A stretch of DNA of 64,000 bases. Origin: an uncultured Alistipes sp. (GTDB lineage: Bacteria; Bacteroidota; Bacteroidia; Bacteroidales; Rikenellaceae). The stretch is from positions 62,001-126,000 of the forward strand of contig NZ_CABMQJ010000002.1 in the NCBI RefSeq assembly GCF_902388705.1, in the 5' to 3' direction. The position numbers and the translations under genes were made by a program. Below are positions 16,977 to 24,074 of this stretch, piece by piece. The notes under the pieces are model-generated. The model was not told where the DNA came from. It saw nothing but the letters and a program-made list of their open reading frames with translations, and searched no databases. Within the stretch, counting starts at the first letter, position 1, and each line of letters starts with the position of its first letter.

Positions 16977-17969
16977 TTATTTTAAAGAGGTGAGAAATGC
17001 AATAACATCCCGGTCATCGGGATAATCCGTCAAGGCAGGGGACTGCGCGCGGCCGAATCCCGCACGACGGCTGTGGGAAATGGACTCCGAAACCACACAT
17101 TGCAGTTCGGCATCATGCGCCGCGAGCCACGCTTCGACCTCGCCGGCGGATGCGTAATACGAATAGCCGAGGCAGCTCAACGCCGTCGGGAAAGCACGCT
17201 GCTCGACGGCAACGGCCGCCCCGAGGTCGAGGAAAGGCCGGCCGGACATCTCCAGCAGGGCCTTCTGCTGGCGGTAATTGTTCCGGTATTTGTCGTTCAC
17301 CTCCGGCATCGCCAGACGCAGTTCGTAACCTGCCGGCACGAACAGCAGCGACACGCTGCGGCATCCCAGCCCCGAATAAGCCCAGATGTCGTCGGCAAGG
17401 CCGGCCAGTTGCCCGGGGGTTTCACGGCCCGACAATACGGCGACCGACTGGCGATTGCCGCGCAGCAGGGCCGGAATCCCGGCATACCGTGCACGAAAAT
17501 AACGGTTGGCATTGTCGCTGCCCGTAGCGATAACGGCATCGACGGGCGTTTTGCCGTCGTAGAATCCGACCGGCACCTCGGGATCGATGTCGTGCAGCAA
17601 TCCTACGACATACTTCATCAGGACGGTATCTTTGGCCGAGGGTTTCACCAGACACTTATGTCCGCTTGCGAGCACACACAGCAAATCGAAAAATCCGACC
17701 ATCGGAATATTTCCGGCCATGACGACCAGCACACGCCGCGGAGTGCAGACGGGGACAGGGTAGGCAGACAGCCATTTCCCGAGCGCCTCGCGCCGCAGCA
17801 TCCCGCCGGCCAGAGCGGCTGCAGCACGGCGAACATCCGCAGGCGTAAACCAGGCATTGGCACGGCAGGCCTGCGCCACGACATCGCCGGCCGGCGAATC
17901 GCCTCCGAAGCTGCCGAAGCCTCCGAGCCGCCGGCCCAGTTCCGAAAAAAGTTCAATGGCATCTTTCAT
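16977..17969 (-). CDS. LuxC-like acyl-CoA reductase
   Basis: This protein of about 330 residues belongs to the aldehyde-dehydrogenase-related LuxC family. Visible features are VLVVMAGNIPMVGFFDLLCV, KPSAKDTVLMKYV, VIATGSDNANRYF and YSGLGCRSVSLLFVP, where the Cys is the expected acyl-accepting residue. It would reduce acyl-CoA to aldehyde with NADPH. The physiological substrate is unknown. ATG 17969 is preferred. A TATCTTTG box at 17981-17974 on the minus strand lies only four bases upstream, so the ATG at 17990 would precede the promoter and the message may be nearly leaderless. Confidence 0.85.
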   Translation of the reverse strand: MKDAIELFSELGRRLGGFGSFGGDSPAGDVVAQACRANAWFTPADVRRAAAALAGGMLRREALGKWLSAYPVPVCTPRRVLVVMAGNIPMVGFFDLLCVLASGHKCLVKPSAKDTVLMKYVVGLLHDIDPEVPVGFYDGKTPVDAVIATGSDNANRYFRARYAGIPALLRGNRQSVAVLSGRETPGQLAGLADDIWAYSGLGCRSVSLLFVPAGYELRLAMPEVNDKYRNNYRQQKALLEMSGRPFLDLGAAVAVEQRAFPTALSCLGYSYYASAGEVEAWLAAHDAELQCVVSESISHSRRAGFGRAQSPALTDYPDDRDVIAFLTSLK

Positions 17970-18023
17970 GGCACAAAGATAGTGTTTCATGGCGGAATAT
18001 GCACATTTTATCCAAAGTTGCGC

Positions 18024-18031
18024 TATCTTTG
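18024..18031 (+). promoter_or_regulatory. -7 box for the nitroreductase gene
   Basis: TATCTTTG fits TAnnTTTG exactly and lies 27 bases upstream of the ATG. An A/T-rich stretch upstream (TTTTATCC) may serve as the -33 region. Confidence 0.6.
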
Positions 18032-18058
18032 TAGATACGGATATTAAACGACAAAACT

Positions 18059-18661
18059 ATGGAGAGAACATTCACAGAAGCGCTTCGCCACCGTCGCAGT
18101 TATTATGCACTGGCACCGGAATCGCCCGTCGACGACGCACGGCTCGAGGAGATCGTGCGTTTCGCCATAAAGCACGTCCCCTCGGCATTCAATTCGCAGT
18201 CCACACGCGCCGTGCTGCTGCTCCACGAGCACCATGCCGAATTGTGGAAGATTGTAAAACGCACCCTGCGGGCAATCGTTCCGGAGGATGCCTTTGCCCG
18301 CACCGAAGAGAAAATCGAGCGCAGCTTCGCATCCGGATACGGCACCGTACTCTTTTTCGAGGATACGGACGTCGTACGCGGCCTGCAGCAGCAGTTCCCG
18401 GGTTATGCGGGCAATTTCCCGACATGGTCCGAGCAAACCTCCGCCATGCACCAGCTGGCAATCTGGACGATGCTCGAAGATGCCGGACTGGGCGCTTCGC
18501 TGCAGCATTACAATCCACTTATCGACAAGGAGGTGCGCAAACACTGGAGTCTTCCCGAAGAGTGGAAGCTCATTGCCCAGATGCCGTTCGGAGCCCCCGC
18601 AGGAGAACCGAATGAAAAAACTTTCGAACCGCTGGACGAGCGTATCCGGGTGTTCAGATAG
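18059..18661 (+). CDS. Nitroreductase family protein
   Basis: This 200-residue flavoprotein starts MERTFTEALRHRRSYYALAP, where the RRS Arg pair is the usual FMN phosphate contact. It continues with VPSAFNSQSTRAVLL, SEQTSAMHQLAIWTMLEDAG and LGASLQHYNPLIDKEV. These match the HBN1/YdgI-like branch of nitroreductases. It probably reduces nitro or quinone compounds with NAD(P)H, but the natural substrate is unknown. It is divergent from the acyl-CoA reductase gene, with promoters in a 90-bp gap, and has no obvious operon partner. Confidence 0.88.
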   Translation: MERTFTEALRHRRSYYALAPESPVDDARLEEIVRFAIKHVPSAFNSQSTRAVLLLHEHHAELWKIVKRTLRAIVPEDAFARTEEKIERSFASGYGTVLFFEDTDVVRGLQQQFPGYAGNFPTWSEQTSAMHQLAIWTMLEDAGLGASLQHYNPLIDKEVRKHWSLPEEWKLIAQMPFGAPAGEPNEKTFEPLDERIRVFR

Positions 18662-18711
18662 CGGCACGAGGCAGGTTTCGCAGGAAAAATCCACAGAATA
18701 CCCCTGAAAAA

Positions 18712-18742
18712 TTTGGAGTTTCGGATTTTTTATATACCTTTG
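18712..18742 (+). promoter_or_regulatory. Promoter of tRNA-Gly
   Basis: TTTG (18712-18715), 19 bases, then TACCTTTG (18735-18742) match the Bacteroidetes -33/-7 consensus and spacing exactly. The tRNA begins 25 bases downstream of the box. Confidence 0.8.
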
Positions 18743-18767
18743 CACTCGCAATTGCGAAACACGCCAT

Positions 18768-18840
18768 GCGGAAATAGCTCAGTTGGTAGAGCGCAACCTT
18801 GCCAAGGTTGAGGTCGCGGGTCCGAGTCCCGTTTTCCGCT
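18768..18840 (+). tRNA. tRNA-Gly (anticodon GCC)
   Basis: The 73-base gene has an acceptor stem GCGGAAA/TTTCCGC, a D-arm with AGCTCAGTTGGTAGAGC, the anticodon loop TTGCCAA within ACCTTGCCAAGGT, and a T-arm with GGGTCCGAGTCCC. CCA is not encoded. A terminator follows. No copy of its 3' end was noticed elsewhere in the window. Confidence 0.95.
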
Positions 18841-18846
18841 CTCATT

Positions 18847-18885
18847 AAATGGTTGATAATCAGTCGATTATCAACCATTTTTCTT
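18847..18885 (+). terminator. Terminator downstream of tRNA-Gly
   Basis: AAATGGTTGATAATC and GATTATCAACCATTT form a perfect 15-bp stem with an AGTC loop, followed by a T-rich tail. The stem shares its core GATAATC/GATTATC with the terminator at 22984-23015. Confidence 0.85.
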
Positions 18886-18984
18886 TTTCTGCCGTGTGTT
18901 GCGGATGTCCGTCGTGTAACACGCCATACCCTGAAATCAACGCGGCCGCATGCCGTGCCGCCCGCAGATCCGTCGGCGCAAACG

Positions 18985-19102
18985 GACTGTATCGCGCCGA
19001 ACGGACAGGTCGAACCCAGACCTCACGTGATTTGTCATAGACCGTGCCCCGTGTGCCCGCACCATCGAAAGCATTCCCCCATACTGCGAAACCGGAATTT
19101 TC
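18985..19102 (-). pseudogene. Possible remnant of a surface-protein C-terminus
   Basis: On the minus strand one frame reads FAVWGNAFDGAGTRGTVYDK followed by SREVWVRPVRSAR. This resembles the C-terminal strands of FISUMP-like surface proteins of gut Bacteroidales, which end in VRPVRCVR-type sequences. There is no start codon in context or upstream domain, and it abuts the next gene, so at most it is a decayed fragment. Confidence is low. Confidence 0.3.
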
Positions 19103-19589
19103 ATTCCGGCCCTGCTTCCTGCGCTTCGATGCGTTCGATGATTGCATCGTAATTCTCCACGTCGAAAATATCGAACTCGACCAGGGGCCGTCCCGCCTCC
19201 CTCATCGCGAAAATGTAATTCAGCAGCAGGATATATACCCTTAAATCACTGCCTGCGATTTCCATTTCGGCTTCGCCGAATGTCGATATATCCCGGTTGA
19301 AGCGCTTTTGTAAAACATGGTCGAATACGAACACGGGCAGTTGAGTTTGGGACAACGTATCGTTTTGACGGGCAAAATTGCGTTTGTATTCCTCCGCCTG
19401 CTTCTCGCCCGGCATCGGCATCAGCCACTTTTTCAGCAAATCGTCTGGCAGTTCGGTAGACAGAACCCGGTAACGATGCTTCCGCAGATAGGCAAAACTC
19501 GTTTGAAGCAGCGATAGAAACTCCCCCAGGGGGATTACGCCGCCCGAGGAAAAGGGGCCGAAAAGTCTGTTCAGCAATTTTCGCAGCAT
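19101..19589 (-). CDS. Hypothetical protein (162 aa)
   Basis: The protein begins MLRKLLNRLFGPFSSGGVIP and contains FVFDHVLQKRFNRDISTFGE and DLRVYILLLNYIFAMREAGR. It ends with an acidic segment, FDIFDVENYDAIIERIEAQE. It looks like an alpha/beta cytoplasmic protein with no signal peptide. I do not recognise a family. Its codon use fits the chromosome and no opposing ORF is better. It is isolated, with a gene-poor stretch upstream. Confidence 0.55.
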   Translation of the reverse strand: MLRKLLNRLFGPFSSGGVIPLGEFLSLLQTSFAYLRKHRYRVLSTELPDDLLKKWLMPMPGEKQAEEYKRNFARQNDTLSQTQLPVFVFDHVLQKRFNRDISTFGEAEMEIAGSDLRVYILLLNYIFAMREAGRPLVEFDIFDVENYDAIIERIEAQEAGPE

Positions 19590-19757
19590 GCAATGTTCTT
19601 GTTATTTCGACTTCTGTTTTTACCGGTCAGATCCGCCGACCGCCATTTGCCCGATGCCGCGGCGCATAAATCAACCTGCACCGTGTAATTGCGGCTTATG
19701 GCCCGCAGGGCTTTTCGGAATCGAGGTCGTCCCGGTTTGTCGCCTCGATGCCATGTT

Positions 19758-19831
19758 AAAAAAGGGGCGGTTCCGATTGAACATAGTGACGCAACTTCAC
19801 TTCTCGAAGAATTCAATGCGGAAACCGCCCC
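19758..19831 (-). terminator. Minus-strand terminator-like hairpin
   Basis: GGGGCGG and CCGCCCC stems (19764-19781 with 19812-19831) extend through CGATTGAA/TTCAATGCG with one bulge. On the minus strand the stem is followed by six T. Confidence 0.6.
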
Positions 19832-20078
19832 GGCTACCAGATTTCAAGGGCCGCTTCCGGTGCGGGACTTGTCGACCGCAGCCGGAAGAGGGGATATAAT
19901 GTGTTGCAGGGAAAGCGGGGCAGCGCCCGGCACAAGCCGCCGATACCGATTCCGCCCGGCCCCAAACCGGGGACGGGTGCAATCCGCAGGTGCGGAGATA
20001 ATACGCATGGACGGCAGGACGCAACGGGGTTCCATAGATTCGTGTGGATTGTTGGAAATATGCGCCCCGGATAGGCAT

Positions 20079-20151
20079 AAAAAGGGGGCGCGGTGTCAGC
20101 CCCAGTAAGCAGGTCATAGGAAACCCGAATCAGAAAGCTGTCCTGCGCCCC
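20079..20151 (-). terminator. Second minus-strand terminator-like hairpin
   Basis: GGGGCGC (20085-20091) pairs with GCGCCCC (20145-20151). Five T follow on the minus strand at 20083-20079. The loop is long (53 bases), so this may be part of a larger RNA structure. Confidence 0.4.
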
Positions 20152-20152
20152 T

Positions 20153-20186
20153 GTTGTGTCCCGCCAAAAAATAAGCGGGACATAAC
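20153..20186. repeat. Inverted repeat
   Basis: GTTGTGTCCCGC (20153-20164) and GCGGGACATAAC (20175-20186) pair with one mismatch around an A-rich 10-base loop. Confidence 0.6.
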
Positions 20187-20464
20187 AAGGACTGACAACT
20201 ATTATACCTGATTCAAACCCTCCCGAAAGAGGTTCCTATGTTTGCTCACTGGTATAAAGAGTTGTTTACCCTTTATAGTTATGTCCGTCGGCTATGCCGA
20301 GTTATGATAATTCCACATAATGGTCTGTTCTGTTTCTTTTAAGTGGCTTCGTGCCACCCCTTTTGGGAAACTTTTGCAGACTATTTGCAGGAATGATAAG
20401 CAAATATACGGAAAATATGGACAGGGCAAAGCGGTTTACCAACTTTTTTCATAATTTTGTAGTT

Positions 20465-21358
20465 ATGAAAAAGAGCGTCAACTTTTTACCCGAGAATAAA
20501 CGGAACGACCTGAAACAGCTTGTCGGCCTTATCCGCGAGAACGTGAAGAACGTCGGCATGGTTATCCTGTACGGCAGTTATGCCCGGAACACCTATGTCG
20601 ATTACGACCAGCGCATCGAGTTCGGCATCCCGACTTACTTTATGAGCGATTACGACATACTGATCCTGACGCGCAAGCCAATCGGGGCGATTGAGTATTC
20701 GCTGTATGACAAAATTGCCGACGCTTTTTTTCAGCACAAGAACAGACCTTTCCATACAAAGCCCCAGTTTATCAATTATGGAATAGACGACTTCAACTAT
20801 GCGCTGACGAAAGCCCACTATTTCGAAACGGAGATAAAACGGCAGGGAATCATTCTGTATGATTCGGGAGATTATAAACTTGCCCGTCGCCGCAAGTTGA
20901 ATTTCGACGAGATTCAGGAGCGAGCGCAGAAATATTATGATGACAATTTCAAACCGAAAGCGATTGAGTTCATTCTTTTAAATATTGATTCTTATAATAG
21001 GAAGAATTATAAAATGGCTTCATTTAACTTGCACCAAGCCACAGAAAATCTTTTGCGTATAATAGAATTAGTATTTACTTTATATAGCCCCAAAGAACAC
21101 AGACTTACTGAATTGATGAATCGTTGTAAACGGTTCACGACCGAAACATTCAAAGCGTTTCCACGGGACACGCCGGAAGAAGAACGGTTATTCAAACTCT
21201 TGGAACGGGCCTATGTCGAATCCCGCTACAACCCCGATTTCGAAATCACAAAGGAGGACATCGACGCGCTGCTGCCGAAAGTCGAACACCTGCGCGACAT
21301 CGTGGAACGGGTCTGCACGGCGCAGATCGACTACTATTCGCAACAGAGCGAGAAATAA
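20465..21358 (+). CDS. MNT-HEPN fusion protein (nucleotidyltransferase plus HEPN)
   Basis: Starting at ATG 20465 (MKKSVNFLPENKRNDLKQLV), the protein has 297 residues. The N-terminal half has the minimal nucleotidyltransferase motif ILYGSYARNTY, followed by SDYDILIL with the two metal-binding Asp. The C-terminal half is an all-helical HEPN domain (ASFNLHQATENLLRIIELVF, PKEHRLTELMNRC). MNT and HEPN proteins often form toxin-antitoxin pairs in which the MNT adenylylates and silences the HEPN ribonuclease. Here both are on one chain. A canonical R-x4-6-H nuclease motif is not obvious. A TAATTTTG box lies at 20452-20459, very close to the ATG. Confidence 0.85.
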   Translation: MKKSVNFLPENKRNDLKQLVGLIRENVKNVGMVILYGSYARNTYVDYDQRIEFGIPTYFMSDYDILILTRKPIGAIEYSLYDKIADAFFQHKNRPFHTKPQFINYGIDDFNYALTKAHYFETEIKRQGIILYDSGDYKLARRRKLNFDEIQERAQKYYDDNFKPKAIEFILLNIDSYNRKNYKMASFNLHQATENLLRIIELVFTLYSPKEHRLTELMNRCKRFTTETFKAFPRDTPEEERLFKLLERAYVESRYNPDFEITKEDIDALLPKVEHLRDIVERVCTAQIDYYSQQSEK

Positions 21359-21442
21359 CGCCCGGAAGTCGGCGGCAAATCGAGTTATTCGAAAAATTCG
21401 AATAACTGCCGACAGCAGAACCAGACCCCACAACCCGAACTT

Positions 21443-22024
21443 ATGAATGATATAACCGTTATCCAGAATAAAATCTACGAAATCCGCGGCCTGCGCGTGA
21501 TGCTCGACTTCGACCTTGCGGCGCTGTATCAGGTTACGACCAGCGCTCTGAATCAGGCCGTAAAACGTAATGCAGAGCGGTTTCCGGAAGAATTTATGTT
21601 CCGTATTTCTGCAAGCGAATGGGAACATATCTCATCACAATTTGTTACGACATCCCGGACAAAGCGTCCGAAAACTTCTTTGCCGTTTGCTTTTACCGAA
21701 CAAGGTGTTGCCATGTTGTCCGCAGTATTGCGCAGTAAACCTGCTATACAGGTCAGTATTTCAATTATGAAAGCCTTTGTCGCCATGCGCAACTACATTA
21801 CCACGACAACCACCGTCACGGCAGAACTGGCTGAAATCCGCGCGAAACTGGCCCTGCTGGAGCGAACGGACGAGGACAACGCCGAAGCCATAAACGATCT
21901 GTCGGAAGATATGCGCAAGGAGTTGGACAATATCTATCAGGCAATCGCCGCCCTGTCTATCAAAACCCCGCAAGCGCGCAAGCAACCCCGGCCGATAGGA
22001 TTCAAAAGGCCGGACACAAAATAA
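21443..22024 (+). CDS. ORF6N domain protein, copy 1
   Basis: The 193-residue protein starts MNDITVIQNKIYEIRGLRVM and has the ORF6N DNA-binding core (LDFDLAALYQVTTSALNQAV, RFPEEFMFRIS, FAFTEQGVAMLSAVLRS). A coiled-coil helical tail (TVTAELAEIRAKLALLERTD) and a Pro/Lys end follow. ORF6N proteins are phage- and ICE-associated regulators related to KilA-N. The N-terminal and C-terminal coding segments are almost identical in DNA to the next gene, while the middle differs. It lies 84 bases after the MNT-HEPN gene. Confidence 0.88.
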   Translation: MNDITVIQNKIYEIRGLRVMLDFDLAALYQVTTSALNQAVKRNAERFPEEFMFRISASEWEHISSQFVTTSRTKRPKTSLPFAFTEQGVAMLSAVLRSKPAIQVSISIMKAFVAMRNYITTTTTVTAELAEIRAKLALLERTDEDNAEAINDLSEDMRKELDNIYQAIAALSIKTPQARKQPRPIGFKRPDTK

Positions 22025-22044
22025 ACCGGACACAACCCGAACAA

Positions 22045-22620
22045 ATGGAAATTGCTGTTATCCAAAATAAAATCTACGAAATCCGCGGCCTGCGCGTGAT
22101 GCTCGACTTCGACCTGGCAGCTCTTTACGGAGTGGAAACCCGCACGCTCAAACAAGCCGTGCGCCGTAATATCGAACGATTCCCGGAAGATTTTATGCTT
22201 CAATTATCGTCAGAGGAAGCTAACTACCTGATAAACATAGGGAGATCACAAAATGTGATACCCCCGGATTACAATGTCGGTGCTGCGGGAATGTTCGCTT
22301 TTACCGAGGAAGGGGTAGCCATGCTTTCGGGAGTTTTACGGAGCAAATCCGCAGTGCAGGCCAATATCGCCATCATGCGGGCTTTTGTCGCCATGCGCAA
22401 CTACATCGCCACGACGACGACCGTCACGGCAGAACTGGCTGAAATCCGCGCGAAGTTGGCCTTGCTCGAACGCAACGACGAGGACAACGCCGAAGCCATA
22501 AACGACCTTTCGGAAGATGTGCGCAAGGAATTGGACAATATCTATCAGGCAATCGCCGCCCTGTCTATCAAAACCCCGCAAGCCCAAAAACAGCCCCGGC
22601 CCATCGGGTATAAGAAATGA
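22045..22620 (+). CDS. ORF6N domain protein, copy 2
   Basis: This 191-residue paralogue of the preceding gene starts MEIAVIQNKIYEIRGLRVML. The first 50 bases of the shared core (22066-22115) are identical to copy 1, and so is most of the tail coding sequence. The central DNA-recognition part (YGVETRTLKQAVRRNIERFP, EEANYLINIGRSQNVIPPDY) is different. The two copies probably recognise different operators. The stop overlaps the start of the BRO gene as ATGA. Confidence 0.88.
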   Translation: MEIAVIQNKIYEIRGLRVMLDFDLAALYGVETRTLKQAVRRNIERFPEDFMLQLSSEEANYLINIGRSQNVIPPDYNVGAAGMFAFTEEGVAMLSGVLRSKSAVQANIAIMRAFVAMRNYIATTTTVTAELAEIRAKLALLERNDEDNAEAINDLSEDVRKELDNIYQAIAALSIKTPQAQKQPRPIGYKK

Positions 22621-22913
22621 GAGTAAATAGAGCCATGACCCAAAAACAAGCGATACAACTTTTCGAAGAACGCAAGGTGCGGACCCTCTGGGACGACGAA
22701 GCGGAAACATGGTATTTTGCGATTGTCGATGTTGTCGCAATTCTGACCGAAAGTGCAGATGCCGCCGCCTATTGGCGTAAACTCAAACAGCGGCTTAAAG
22801 CGGAGGGAAATGAAACCGTGACAAATTGTCACGGTTTGAAAATGCTGGCTGCCGACGGAAAGATGCGTCTTACCGATGTCGCAGACACCGCTCAACAGAG
22901 CCATAAGCAATGA
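22617..22913 (+). CDS. BRO-N (prophage antirepressor-like) protein, C-terminally truncated
   Basis: This 98-residue product has MTQKQAIQLFEERKVRTLWD, WYFAIVDVVAILTESADAAA and YWRKLKQRLKAEGNETVTNC, the start of a BRO-N domain. It then switches to TAQQSHKQ and stops where homologues continue. Full-length relatives are longer, so this is truncated or frameshifted. It overlaps the preceding ORF6N gene by four bases. The second Met at 22635 is an alternative start. Together with ORF6N and MNT-HEPN it forms a small phage-derived regulatory cluster. Confidence 0.75.
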   Translation: MRVNRAMTQKQAIQLFEERKVRTLWDDEAETWYFAIVDVVAILTESADAAAYWRKLKQRLKAEGNETVTNCHGLKMLAADGKMRLTDVADTAQQSHKQ

Positions 22914-23510
22914 AATATCGCCTGATATATTGATATACAGCGAATAGGAGCCGCAGGCCGGGCCTGCGGCTCCGCCCTCGGCAAGCGAGTGATAATCCAT
23001 TGATTATCACTCGCTTTTCTTTTTGCGGGTGCGAAACGAAACGCTCCGCAATGCCTCTTTCGCACCGTTTTCCAAAGAATTTCTCACCACTTGTACAACC
23101 GTTTTAAGGCGGTAAAAGCTTGTCTGCATACCCGTAACGCCCGGCAACGTGCCGGAAACCGACGGGCAGAGGGTTTGTTGCACCTTTGTCCGGAAACCGC
23201 CGCGCCCCCTCGACCCGCAACCGGCTATTCGGCTCCGGTATTTTCCGGCGGCGCAGCGAACCTCTCCCGCGCCCGTACGTCGTATTTCGCCGGGACATGT
23301 GCCGTCGCCGTATGGCATGCATTGCAGCCGCCTTTTTATCTCGCTATAAGATAAAGCGTTGAACCTGAACATAAAAAGTTCATCCATTTATGGCAAATCA
23401 TTTGCACGCCTGTGCCATAACCGCGCCTTTTCGGGTGCCATTCTAATCAAGGCGGACGCCGGAATGCGTAACTGCATCCGGTCGCTTTCGGGACAATAAA
23501 ACATGTGAGA
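22914..23510. other. Gene-free stretch before the fimbrial operon
   Basis: It contains the terminator at 22984-23024 and then about 480 bases with no convincing coding sequence. It presumably holds the promoter of the fimbrial operon, but no clear TTTG / TAnnTTTG pair was found. I searched by eye for the inverted repeats of an invertible promoter and did not see any. Confidence 0.5.
22984..23024 (+). terminator. Terminator after the ORF6N/BRO cluster
   Basis: AGCGAGTGATAATC (22984-22997) and GATTATCACTCGCT (23002-23015) form a perfect stem with a four-base loop, followed by TTTCTTTTT. Confidence 0.85.
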
Positions 23511-24065
23511 ATGAATAAAATTTATTTCATGCTGGCAATCCTGCTGGCGTCGGTAAACACATCCCAGGCCCAGAAATGGGCTGTCAAGAGCAACCTGCTC
23601 TACGATGCCACGACAACAATCAACCTGGGCGTCGAAGCGGCGCTCGGCCGCCGCGTGACGCTCGATGTGTCGGGCAATTACAATCCCTGGAAATTCGGCG
23701 ATGCCCGGTGGAAACACTGGCTCGTACAACCCGAAGTGCGCTACTGGCTGTGTGAAAGTTTCAACGGCCATTTTTTCGGACTGCACGCCCACTACGCCGA
23801 ATACAATGCGGGAGGAATCGATTTCAGCTCCGATTTCCGGCACAACCGTTACCAGGGGCACCTCTATGGTGCGGGTTTATCCTACGGTTATCAGTGGCTG
23901 ATAGGCAAGCGCTGGAACCTCGAAGCCACAATCGGCGTCGGGTATGCCCGCCTGTGGGATCGGAAATATCCGATCGCCGAATGCGGCGAAGTGATGCGCA
24001 CCCGGTCGCGCAACTATTTCGGGCCGACCAAAATCGGCCTGACACTCATCTTTATCATCAAATAA
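23511..24065 (+). CDS. DUF3575 outer-membrane protein of the fimbrial operon
   Basis: This 184-residue protein starts MNKIYFMLAILLASVNTSQA (signal peptide), then QKWAVKSNLLYDATTTINLG, typical of DUF3575. Aromatic beta strands follow (YNPWKFGDARWKHWLVQPEV, YGAGLSYGYQWLIGKRWNLE). DUF3575 proteins are small outer-membrane barrels that accompany FimB/Mfa2-type fimbrial genes in Bacteroidales and may assist assembly. It is first in a seven-gene operon, with nine bases to the next gene. The start at 23511 rather than 23505 is chosen because it directly begins the signal peptide. Confidence 0.88.
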   Translation: MNKIYFMLAILLASVNTSQAQKWAVKSNLLYDATTTINLGVEAALGRRVTLDVSGNYNPWKFGDARWKHWLVQPEVRYWLCESFNGHFFGLHAHYAEYNAGGIDFSSDFRHNRYQGHLYGAGLSYGYQWLIGKRWNLEATIGVGYARLWDRKYPIAECGEVMRTRSRNYFGPTKIGLTLIFIIK

Positions 24066-24074
24066 CAGCAGGAT

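Larger units (their letters stand above)
19590..20464. other. Gene-free stretch rich in inverted repeats
   Basis: No convincing coding sequence is seen on either strand. At least three strong inverted repeats are present (19764-19831, 20085-20151 and 20153-20186). Two of them read as terminators on the minus strand. A further GTTATGTCC at 20278-20286 matches an arm of the third repeat. The stretch could hold a structured minus-strand RNA or the wreck of a small mobile element. I cannot match it to a known RNA family by eye. Confidence 0.5.

Noticed and set aside
18768..18840. tRNA-Gly as an attachment site for the block that follows
   Set aside because: No duplicate of the tRNA 3' end and no integrase were found near the block.
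23007..23387. Minus-strand ORF of 126 codons before the fimbrial operon
   Set aside because: It has no family features, starts within a terminator tail and lies in a region with non-coding composition.
22914..23510. Invertible promoter in front of the fimbrial operon
   Set aside because: Such switches are common in this group, but no pair of inverted repeats flanking a promoter was found by eye.
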